Shown piece after piece: positions 45,386 to 54,804 of a DNA stretch of 64,000 nucleotides. Within the stretch, counting starts at the first letter, position 1; the number at the start of each line of letters is the position of its first letter. The notes below the pieces were generated by a model. It searched no databases. It had not been told where the DNA came from and saw only the letters and a list, made by a program, of their open reading frames with translations. A program made the position numbers and the translations under genes. Source of the DNA: Stagonosporopsis chrysanthemi (taxonomy: Eukaryota; Ascomycota; Dothideomycetes; Pleosporales; Didymellaceae); NCBI GenBank assembly GCA_022560025.1, contig JAFISE010000005.1, forward strand, positions 186,001-250,000, in the 5' to 3' direction.

Positions 45386-46697
45386 CTAGTCAAAAGCTGA
45401 CGGCTCTAGTGATTGGTAATCTTTTGCGATGTCAACAGCGTTGCTGACCTCAATGAAATCTTCAAGCTCTTCGCTCGTTGTCATCAACTTCTCCTTTACT
45501 GCTGTCACACCTTCGGACCCGACAATGTGTCGCGCTGGCGGGTTATCGTGTCCGCCGATGGCGGTCAGCGCGTGAACAGTCTCCGCAATAAGCGCGCCTT
45601 TGAGTGAAGACGGCAGCGGTGCGTACAGTGAGGTTACGGTATCCGCGTTTAATAAATCTCCAATTGTTGATTCCACCATGGTTCCGTCTGGACTCATCGT
45701 GGAGGTACTATAGGTGGGCGAGGTCGCATCTTCCAGTGTACGTGGATTTTCAATGCCGTCCAGTCTATCGAGGAGGCCAGAAAAGATCTCTCGAGCGAGC
45801 GGTGCTGGATTCTCTTGTGAAAGATACTCAGGCATTGGCGGAACCGAGGTGATTCTGTTCGTCAGAACGTTGACTTCCATATTAGCCTGGATAACGGACA
45901 TCTTGACGTTGAAAGGTGCAATCTCGTAGGCGAGACTCTGCAAAGAATTAGCGAAGAACTATGACGAAACTAATGTCGCCTACATCACAGTAGCCTTCAA
46001 TGGCCCATTGTGATGAGCAATACATGCCGAGTCCGGGTGTGCCAAGATGGCCCGCTTTATAAGGTCAGCAAAAGCAGTAGTCTTAGGCGTTGTTGCGTCT
46101 TACTGATTCCTGTAATTACAATCATATGGCCGTTCTTCCTCTCTCGCATTGCAGGTAGGATGGCTTTGATGATGTTCACGTTCGCAAAGAAGTTGATCTC
46201 GAAAATTTCATCCACAAGGCTGATGGTACGACTGCTCTGCGCCATTTCCTCGACAGTTCCGATCACAGCTGGAGAGTGACATGCATCAGCTTGGTACATT
46301 CGCTAGGTTGACTCGATTTACCTTCGCTTGCGGCGCAGAGTAACACATCAATCCGTCCAAAAGCCTCGACGGCTTCAGCGACAGCAGCTTGACATTGGCC
46401 AATGACTCGAGAGTCTAAGCCAACCACCCTCAAACGCTCTCGCCATCTTTCCGTGCTCTTCACCACCTCAAGAAAGGCTTTGAAGTCATCGATTTGGCTC
46501 TCGCTCTTCTCAAATTCGGTAGGAATTACGCCTGCTACTACATAGTCTCCATGCTCGAGCACTTGTTTTGCCAACGCTATTGCAATAGGCGAGACGCCTC
46601 GTGTGATGAACCAGACACGCGGGGCATTGTGAGGAGGGAAATGAGGCGACCTCGGCCGGATGGGCTTTGTGGCCGCTGCAGGGTGGTTGCTCGTCAT
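45386..46697 (-). CDS. Atypical short-chain dehydrogenase/reductase, four exons
   Basis: Exons 46,697-46,322, 46,268-46,104, 46,054-45,984 and 45,937-45,386, with introns of 53, 49 and 46 bp (GT...AG, branch-like ctgat in intron 1), give 387 residues in one frame. The order is that of a classical SDR: Rossmann start VWFITRGVSPIAIA (residues 28-41), the NNAG region replaced by LLCAASEAVIG, FEINFFANVNIIKAILP, a TG serine region (VITGI), and MYCSSQWAIEGY (191-202). Two hallmarks are altered. The TGxxxGxG glycine motif reads TRGVSPIA, and the catalytic Lys of YxxxK is Gln196. It may therefore be a weak or non-classical enzyme. The stop codon TAG lies at the junction with mutated DNA, so a few C-terminal residues could have been lost. 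Substrate unknown. Confidence 0.85.
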
Positions 46698-47479
46698 GCT
46701 AATACGAAGAAGGACGCAGCATACATTGTGAAGTCTCTTGCTTGCTTTTGCCTTTTGTTGGTTGCGGAGATGTTTGCATATCCATGGGTTCTGGTTCGCG
46801 ACGAACCTGCCTAACTTCGAGCGCGCTAGCGTGCCAATGACGCACCAGCCCCAAATGTGAAAGAATGTTTAATGCAGCCACACCATATTCGCCTATTGAA
46901 CTTTGGGATTTGAGAAAGCGAGAGAAGTGCGTAAGGTCTACCAAACGACCAGTTACCATCAAACTCACTGTTGCCAAGTCCAAGTGGCGTTTTGAGGGGC
47001 TGCAATATAAAATTCCATAATACTTCTCATCTTCACAGGTAAGTTTGCGATCGCATCGTGACAAACGGCCAGCCACTGGTCTTCCATCCTTTCAAATTCC
47101 CTGGCTCAGCACTACAAAGAGCTCGCTTCTGACTCTTGCTCGGTCCTTCACATATGTTCTGCAATTTACATCCCTCAGCCCAGATCTTTGCGTGGTGCTT
47201 TACCATCTCGGTCAGAGCATGGCTAACGCCAAATGGCAGACAACTGTCACGGCTCCCGGCGCCCTTCAGCATTTCATTCCAACACACAGACTTTTCCTTG
47301 ACAAGCTACTTCAACTGCGTTAAGAGAGACTCCCCCCAAGGCCCTCACACAGCCTCGCCCCGTGGCAAAGAACTCTTCAGTTCGAGCTGCTGATTGCGGT
47401 GATTAGATCACGAGGAATAACTTCCGTCCCCTGCGCGATCTGCAAGCGCAAGCCAGTAGCTTGTCCGTCCAAGGTTGCC
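46698..47479. other. Divergent intergenic region, SDR / ELP5
   Basis: Holds the promoters of two genes transcribed away from each other. Open frames on both strands overlap each other and have no recognisable motif, so none is called. The ELP5 frame is open upstream to a GTG at 47,399 only. Confidence 0.55.
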
Positions 47480-48499
47480 ATGGCACGTCTGGTCAACGTT
47501 GCGCAATATCAGCGCCATTCTGTCCAGCTCATGTCACGAGTTCTTAGCATCCGGATCAATGCCTCACCTTTCACTCTCATTCTCGATGATCTCAACCAAC
47601 GTGCTGTGCCCCTGGTCAGCGAAATTGTCCGGCGAGGACTGTCACGTAACCTCAACGTTGTAGTCGTGACCTTCGAAGCCACTCAATTTATTCCGGCCAT
47701 TCGCAGTGTTCGGGCACACGGCAAGGAGACTGGTGATGAGATTTTACAGCATATCCGAGCGGCTATGAAGGACGTGAAGGAGAGCTTGGTCATTGTTGAC
47801 TCTTTGTATGAGCTCATCAGTATCAAGAATGTCGACATGGGCACGTTGTTCAGCCTCGTCGCTGGCGAGTTTGCATCAACGCTGGTTGGAGTGTATCACC
47901 AAGACACGATCCCTGACCAGGATGCACACAAAGCCTACGCACCGCAACCGCTCGATCTTTTCAAGTACATGGCTACAACAGTCATGACATGCAAGTCTTT
48001 CGCACACGTGCTTGCTGCTAAAGCAGCAAAAGAGCGCAGCCTCCCCGAACCAACCCACGGGTTGCTTCAGGGCGCTGAGGGGGTCGTACAGTGTCTGAAT
48101 GCCAATGACTATCGTGGCATTGTGGTCGAAGCGGAGTTTCGCCGCAAGTCCGGACGCCCTGAGAGCGAGACGTACTTCCTTCGAGCGGCACGTCGATCCG
48201 ATTACAACACGCCTTTAGCTGGTATGATGGTTGGCACTCTGCGCCAGGAGTTTGTGACACTCCTTGACCAGGTTCCAGCATACAACAGCAGTGAGGTCAC
48301 GGGTATCGTCAACGCCGCCACCGAAGAGATGGAGTCGACGTTCAGCCTGGGCCTTACAGACAAGCAGAAGCAAGCGCGCGAGGGAGTTGTACTGCCTTAC
48401 TTCGATGCGCAGAAGGGTGAGGGCGCTGGCGAGGGTGGCCGCATTCTCTACGACATGGGTGAGGAGGACGACTTTGATGAGGAGGAGGACGAAATCTGA
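47480..48499 (+). CDS. ELP5: Elongator complex subunit Elp5 (Iki1)
   Basis: Single-exon gene, 339 residues. Elp5 forms the Elp4-5-6 hetero-hexamer of Elongator, which modifies wobble uridines (mcm5/ncm5) of cytosolic tRNAs. The protein shows the family's RecA-like core without an intact ATP site: INASPFTLILDDLNQRAVPL near the N-terminus, then VVVVTFEAT and SLVIVDSLYELIS. It ends in the typical acidic tail, ILYDMGEEDDFDEEEDEI. The length fits the family (about 300-350). The frame is open upstream to 47,399, but the first ATG is at 47,480, followed by the conserved start region, so it is chosen. The likely location is cytoplasmic. The acidic C-terminal tail makes the assignment confident despite low conservation elsewhere in the family. 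Confidence 0.85.
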   Translation: MARLVNVAQYQRHSVQLMSRVLSIRINASPFTLILDDLNQRAVPLVSEIVRRGLSRNLNVVVVTFEATQFIPAIRSVRAHGKETGDEILQHIRAAMKDVKESLVIVDSLYELISIKNVDMGTLFSLVAGEFASTLVGVYHQDTIPDQDAHKAYAPQPLDLFKYMATTVMTCKSFAHVLAAKAAKERSLPEPTHGLLQGAEGVVQCLNANDYRGIVVEAEFRRKSGRPESETYFLRAARRSDYNTPLAGMMVGTLRQEFVTLLDQVPAYNSSEVTGIVNAATEEMESTFSLGLTDKQKQAREGVVLPYFDAQKGEGAGEGGRILYDMGEEDDFDEEEDEI

Positions 48500-48890
48500 G
48501 GGCAAGGGCTGTTACAGATAAGCTCCATACCGACGTTGCTCACACAACGTCTAGTACAGCTTGAGAAGCTTTTGCTGGGAACGGCGTTGTACAGCAAGGA
48601 ACGGAAATGCTTCATGATATGCCATGCATCTAGAGGAGTCTGACAAAATGAATGAATCACAAGACCACCAAAAACATGAACAGTCAGAGCCGATCAAAGC
48701 GCGAGTTCAGAAAGAGCGATGTGATGAAGTCAGTCGTGTAGCTGTCCTCCCAAGGCTCTTGGCTCCGTGATTGACGCTTCACCAAACCTTCCGCCCTTGG
48801 CAGGAAATCTTAGCGTCGGCGCTATCGTAGCATCAATCCCCAGATAATTACTCTCCGCAAGCACAACTCACTCTGCACAGAACCCACACA
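48500..48890. other. Intergenic region, ELP5 to SNRNP27-like gene
   Basis: Contains the ELP5 3' UTR and the promoter of the next gene, with a C/A-rich leader just before the ATG (gcacaactcactctgcac). No gene seen. Confidence 0.55.
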
Positions 48891-49496
48891 ATGTCAGACA
48901 ACGAAAGACCACGCGATCACCACCGCGACCGTGGCAGCCGGCGCGAGACTCGAGGCGGGCGCGACCGCGACTACGAGCGGAGCAACACAGGCAGCGACCG
49001 CCGCAACCGCTCACGAAGTCCACGACAAGACCGCGGCGGTCGACGAGACGGTGGACGTTACCGCTCGCGCTCGCCATTTCGACGTGATGAGCGCGACAGT
49101 GACCGAGGGCGTGGCGACAGAGGGCGAGGCGGTCTTAATGACCGTGGTCGCAGCGACCGCGGTCCCCCCTCAGGCCCCCGCTCAGGCGCTACACCGCGCG
49201 GTCCCTCCCATGTCTCACGGCCGCCGCCTGATGTCATTAAGCCAGATCCCTTTGACGAAGAGGAGTCCAAGGATGTGGTCATGAAGGAGGAGCGAGTTCG
49301 GCCCGAAGGCATGGACGACGAGACATGGGAGATGGCGCAGGTGATGGGGTTCGCGGGGTTCAAGAGCACGAAGAACACAAAGGTGCCAGGGAACGACAAG
49401 AACTTCGGTGTGAGAAAGGACAAGCAGATGGAGGCGCGCCAGTACATGAACAGATCGGGTGGATTCAACAGGCCGTTGTCGCCCAGCAGAGGGTAG
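48891..49496 (+). CDS. U4/U6.U5 tri-snRNP 27 kDa-type splicing factor
   Basis: Single exon, 201 residues. The N-terminal half is an RS/RD/RG-rich, highly charged disordered region with SRSP repeats, which makes the DNA there G/C-rich and opens shadow frames. The C-terminal 60 residues carry the conserved domain: ETWEMAQVMGFAGFKSTKN, then KVPGN, and at the end RQYMNRSGGFNRPL, the signature of human SNRNP27 and its fungal relatives (DUF1777). In metazoans this protein belongs to the tri-snRNP and influences 5' splice-site choice. A nuclear role in pre-mRNA splicing is inferred. The ATG at 48,891 is the first in frame and leads directly into the RS region. The stop is TAG. Confidence 0.9.
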   Translation: MSDNERPRDHHRDRGSRRETRGGRDRDYERSNTGSDRRNRSRSPRQDRGGRRDGGRYRSRSPFRRDERDSDRGRGDRGRGGLNDRGRSDRGPPSGPRSGATPRGPSHVSRPPPDVIKPDPFDEEESKDVVMKEERVRPEGMDDETWEMAQVMGFAGFKSTKNTKVPGNDKNFGVRKDKQMEARQYMNRSGGFNRPLSPSRG

Positions 49497-50215
49497 AGTC
49501 CTCGCACGAAGCGCCAAACGGCCCCCTGAGCCTCCTTGAGATGGCACAGTCACTTCAACAGCGGTAGCGTGCGGTGCACAGCGGCTGCTAAAAGAAAGGA
49601 CGAGATAGCGGCACGGCCAGATGGGCCAGTCAAGGCACGACAAGCTTGAGATGGGACCTATGATTGAATTACGGAAACACGTACAGCAGCACAGATGCAT
49701 CTGGTATGAACCTTTTATCTTTTCAGCAATCTATACAGAAGCTTACACTCGCACTGTCCTTTGAGCAGAACACGGACGGCGCCTCTTCTAGATACTGCGA
49801 TGGAGTCAACATGACCCAAGAAGCTTCCAAATGGCAAGCAGTGACAACAAGACAAACTCTCACACTTTCACTTTCACTGCCCGACCAAGCACTTCTTTAC
49901 CTGCACATATAATTTAGACAATTTGCTTGCAAGTGCATTCTTGACTATTGTAGTATGCTTTCCGCTTGCAGACTGGTGAGCGGTGCAAGCAACCTTGGAC
50001 GCAAAGCGATTGCAGAGATCAGGAGGACAAGCGGACACTAGATAGCGGCGGCCAATCAGACATGATATGCATATGCAAGACTTTCCTCCCGTTCAACATA
50101 TTGCGCTTTATACTTCGGCGTGTACCAGACTAACCTGGCCGGAGGCCTCGCGATCCCGATTGGTCAATGACGCGGCAGCTCCGCATGACCACGTTGCGCT
50201 AGGTTGCTGTGATAC
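49497..50215. other. Intergenic region with glucosidase I promoter; two CCAAT boxes
   Basis: No gene seen. CCAAT is present at 50,052-50,056 and inverted (ATTGG) at 50,159-50,163, both within 165 bases of the glucosidase ATG, where the fungal CCAAT-binding complex (Hap/AnCF) commonly acts. Short open frames (for example 49,664-49,912) lack signatures. Confidence 0.5.
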
Positions 50216-52855
50216 ATGCGAGCTTCATTCCTCACATTGAGAAAGCACGTGGTACGGACCATGTCACGCAACACTCGACATGGTAGCCTCTGGACGGGCC
50301 TGGCGTGCCTGCTGACGCTGCAGACGCAAGTGCCCTTTGCATACGCGCAGGTCGCCGAGATTGAGAAGGCCAGTAATGACAGCCTTCTTTGGGGCCCGTA
50401 CCGCCCAAACCTGTACTTTGGCGTCAGGCCGCGGATTCCAAAGAGTTTGATGGGCGGACTGTTATGGACGCGGGTGGAGGACTATCAGAGCGTGCAGAAC
50501 AGTGAGTATGCGTTCGGACTGCAGTTTGACCAGCAGCCGCGATTAAACTGCGGCCGATCAATCCGGGGGTGCAATTGCAGCACAAGCAGATGCTGACCAC
50601 ACAAAGCTTTCCGGCACACGTGCGAGCAGCACGAGCTCGATGGCTACGGCTGGGACGAGTACGATGTCCGTAGCGGCGGCCGCCAGACGATCCATGACCC
50701 GGCGAACCGCATCGATATCACCACAGAGTTCATCAAGTTCCCAGGTGGCCAGCACGGTGGCAGCTGGGCCGCCCGCATCAAGGGCACCCCGCGCGAAGAC
50801 GCCTCGCCCGACCTAACCACCACAGTCGTCTGGTACAATACGCTCGAGGGCCTGGGCAGGCTGGAGGTCGACCAGCCCAACCTGGATGAAACGGGAATCC
50901 CCGGCGACGTCGTCTTCCAAGGCCAGACCGCCGAGCTGGGCGACTTCGAGCTGAGGGTTACTGAGGGGAAGGGCGAGCACCCGCACTTCGACCATCCCAG
51001 CTACGACGAGAAGCCGCTCGACAGGACCCTTGTGCACAGTGGTCAGGTGCCCGACGAGGCACTGTGGCAGATCAAGTCCGTTCTCTTTGCCCATATGAAG
51101 AGCCAGATTGACGAGCTGGTTCCCAAGTATGAGCAGGACAACCCGCCGCCGCCAGCCCAGGTCTACACCATCCAGCACTCGCCCGGCGCTGGCAACATCC
51201 ACATGGTCCAGAAAGTCTTTGACGGCGCCTTTGAGTTCGATATCATCTTCTCGTCTGCCTCTGCGCCCGCTAAGATCACTTCCGACGATATCACCACCCA
51301 GATCAAGTCTGTCACCTCTGGCTTTGCTACCCGCTTCTCTGAGGTTTTCAAGCCGCAGGCACCTTTCCTCAAAGAGCGCTATGCCGAGTTCTCCAAGTCG
51401 CTCTTCTCCAACCTGATTGGCGGCATTGGCTACTTCTACGGCGACTCTCGTGTCGATCGCTCATACGACGAAGCGTACGAAGAGGAGAACGAAGGCTTTT
51501 GGGAGGAAGCCGCTGAGGCGCGCAGCAGGAACCAGGCTGCGACTGTTGGACCAAATCAGCTTTTCACCAGCATTCCTTCCAGACCCTTCTTTCCTCGCGG
51601 CTTTCTCTGGGACGAGGGCTTCCACCTGCTTCCTGTCATTGACTGGGACGTCGACACCACGCTCGACATCATCAAGAGCTGGTTCAACCTGATGGACGAT
51701 GATGGCTGGATTGGCCGTGAACAAATTCTTGGCCCTGAGGCTCGCAGCAAGGTCCCAGCCGAGTTCCAAGTTCAATACCCTCACTACGCCAACCCACCGA
51801 CGCTGTTCATGGTCATCAGCTCCTTCCTCGACAAGCTCGACGCCCAGAAGACTGATTCGGACAACAAGAAATTGTTGCACGAAAAGTCCTACTACATGCA
51901 CCTTGCCAACCGCGAGGCCGCGTTGCAGTATCTCCGTGAGCTGTACCCGCTTCTGAAGCGCCATTACTTTTGGTTCCGCAAGACGCAAGCAGGTGACGTC
52001 AAGAGCTACGATCGCGAAGCGTTCTCTTCCAAGGAGGGCTACCGCTGGAGAGGACGTACACCCCAGCACATCCTCACTTCTGGTCTTGATGACTACCCTC
52101 GTGCCCAGCCACCGCATCCTGGTGAGCTGCATGTTGACCTTATCAGCTGGATGGGCATGATGACACGCGCCATCAAACGCATAGCTATCTACCTGGATGA
52201 AGAAGAAGATGCTGCTGAGTTTGCCAAGTACGACGAAGCCATCGTTCGCAACATCGATGACCTGCACTGGTCTAGCAAAGAAAAGGCATACTGCGACGCT
52301 ACCATTGACGACTATGAGGAAAACGCGCACGTATGCCACAAGGGCTATATCTCGCTCTTCCCTTTTCTGACTGGCCTTGTCGATAAGGATAGCAAATATC
52401 TTGGCGCCGTCCTCGATCTCATCGCTGACGAAGACCATCTGTGGTCCGATTACGGACTCAGAAGTTTGAGCAAGAGCGACGAGCTATACCACACCGGCGA
52501 AGACTACTGGAGAGGTCCTATTTGGATGAATATGAACTATCTGGCTGTGCAGCAGCTCCTTGTAAGATTTGACTTCCTCGCTAGGGTCATTGGCATACAC
52601 TAACGCATGCAGAACACCGCCCAAGCCAAGGGCCTGCATCAGAAACGTGCCAAGCAATTGTACACTGACCTTCGCAAGAATCTCGTCAACACTGTTTACG
52701 AAAGCTGGAAGGAGACCGGCTTCGCTTGGGAGCAGTACAACCCGGAGACCGGTAAGGGCCAGAGGACTCAGCACTTCACTGGATGGACTAGTCTGATCGT
52801 CAAGATTATGGCTATGCCAGATTTGAGCGGTGAGGATGTCAGGGACGAATTGTGA
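50216..52855 (+). CDS. CWH41: Mannosyl-oligosaccharide glucosidase (ER glucosidase I, GH63), three exons
   Basis: Exons 50,216-50,501, 50,607-52,561 and 52,613-52,855, with introns of 105 and 52 bp (GTGAGT...AAG and GTAAGA...CAG), give 827 residues, almost the length of yeast Cwh41. The enzyme trims the outermost alpha-1,2 glucose from Glc3Man9GlcNAc2 on new glycoproteins in the ER. A hydrophobic signal-anchor (LWTGLACLLTLQTQVPFAYA) lies near residues 25-45. SLLWGPYRPNLYFGVRPR and the YGWDEYD strand mark the N-terminal domain. The catalytic GH63 domain has FFPRGFLWDEGFHLLPV and, near the C-terminus, DYGLRSLS...GEDYWRGPIWMN. A second ATG at 50,261 still precedes the anchor and could be used. 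Splicing restores VQN-T-FRHTCEQHE across intron 1. Confidence 0.95.
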
Positions 52856-54804
52856 ATGCGGAGAGGGCTTGAGGAAGGACGTAGTTGTGCTGATACAAAA
52901 GAGGTGTATTGATTATAAGCCTAGGAGTCTACAGCAGAGCGACAGACAAAAGCAAATGTTACAAACCGAAACTGCAACTGCCCCCAAGCGACTCACCTAA
53001 TGTGAATAACCTGGACATGCACCTGTCGCGTTGCGCCTACCCACAGTAGGTAGGCAGGCACCCTTGACACGCCTCCCGTATCCTCCAAGCACGGAACATC
53101 CCAACAACGCTACACATCACTTCTCTACAGCTCGTACCGCATCACCACCGCGTCCGTACCTGAATTGGAGATGTGCAGGGATTACTACGACCAAAGATTG
53201 GCTCGGCACAGTTATGGCGACAAGGTCCAGGCGATCGAATGAGCAGTGAACAAATGGACACGGATCAATGCTCTATGGACCTGTTCCTGGCTGGCATCGT
53301 ATTCAATTGCATCGTGGCCTCAACGTCGCTGATCCTGGAAGGCATGGATGCTAGCCCCAGAAGAGGGTCCACATCTTTCTAACCACATCATAATGGGCGG
53401 GGCTCTGCTGTGGGGAGTATGGTCAATGTCGTAAATCCGTGTATACTTTCGCATGGAATTGTTATCCTTAGAAGATTAATAAGAGAATAAATAAGGAGGA
53501 TTGGTATGTGCAAATCTCCATCAACATTACGGCTATGATGCAACAGATATCCTTCACCCGCCCACTAGTTCCAGTTCAATACGCGCAATGTTAATTCAAC
53601 TAGAGAATAGAGGACGACATTTCTGCGGGTGCTATACTAAGGCTTTCTGCACTTTTCATCAAATGGCTTTTCAAACCAAAGCTGTCTTTGATATTACTTT
53701 CAGTCAAGACATGAGGTAATTAGGACATTGGCTAAAGCTGATGCAATGACACATCTTACATATCTGATTTCCTCGCTAAACAAAAAATTGGGAATAATTC
53801 TTTATGACGGGAGCCTATGGTCTCTCTGCTTGGGCCCTCAAGGCACCTATAAATACGATGCCGGAGTGAGTGAAGTATATATCCGAAATATAGCGATCAG
53901 CCCATACCATGCTTCTCTGAGCATAAGAATAGCAAGTGCGCACTCGGCTGCTAGATGTGCGGACCCTTGCAAGTCCGGTACGCTAAGCTGTGGCTTACTT
54001 CTGATTGGTTGTAAGCCGCGATCAACTAATCAGGAGCGGCCCTTGGCATAGTCTATCAGATCAAGGGAGTCCTATACATTTCAATAAGCACCGATACTAC
54101 AACATCACCTCGAGAATTGATCCAGATGCATCATCAAGCTCCCTCTTGATATAAGAAGCGCAGAATATCATCACACTCGTTTACTTGCACTGTCGCTCAT
54201 TCAATTGTGTTTAACATATCCAGTAGTTCAACTCCAGCATCTATTATCACCATCGTTTCCCTTTCCATTAACATCTCACACGCACGCCCTAGATCTCAGC
54301 TCGCCAGCTTCCTCTCACGCAACGATCACCTTGGAGCAGCACTCGGTAAGAGATTGACGAGGAGGTGTTGGGCCGTATGTGGGTGTATAATGCAGCGGGC
54401 ATCGGAAGTGTATAGGATGAGCGGGTTGAACCCACAGTGCAGATGCTGGACATTGACTGCCGTTTACCTGGGGACGAGCAAGAAAGGGCGATGCTAGGCA
54501 GTAGGTGGTAAAGGTTCCGCAGTGTTAGGCATACAGGACTGATGTTGAATGCGTATGCAGACTGGCCATCTACACATGCCAAACACTCTAGACTAATCAA
54601 GCCTTGACAGAACAACGCGATCCGCTTTCTTGTCTAGGGCATCAAGTGCCTCACAAGATGCAAATGTCGACAGGGTATAATGACAAAGTAAAACATTCGG
54701 ATCCTAATACACCGTCACGGACCTCCTAACAGTCCGTCTTTACAGAGCTTGCGCGCGATCAGGAGAGAAAGTGGGAACATGGATCGTGCCGGGTCGAGAG
54801 GGTG
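52856..54804. other. Gene-free region between glucosidase I and Hook
   Basis: About 1.95 kb between two convergent genes. The middle (about 53,450-54,250) is somewhat richer in A/T, with runs such as aataaataagg, but keeps TCA/TGA/CCA triplets, so it has not been mutated like the large block. Short frames on both strands show no motif. I see no RNA gene or repeat. It may contain long 3' UTRs or an unrecognised short gene. Confidence 0.5.

Noticed and set aside
46699..47393. Several 80-125-codon frames on both strands upstream of ELP5
   Set aside because: They overlap each other, have no recognisable motifs and lie in a divergent promoter region.
51461..52438. 325-codon minus-strand frame inside glucosidase I
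   Set aside because: Antisense shadow of a conserved GH63 exon; the plus strand carries all catalytic motifs.
54360..54450. Possible tRNA gene (cgggttgaacccac stem-loop)
   Set aside because: The stem-loop does not have a 7-base T-loop with the GTTCRA pattern, and no acceptor or anticodon arm could be folded around it.
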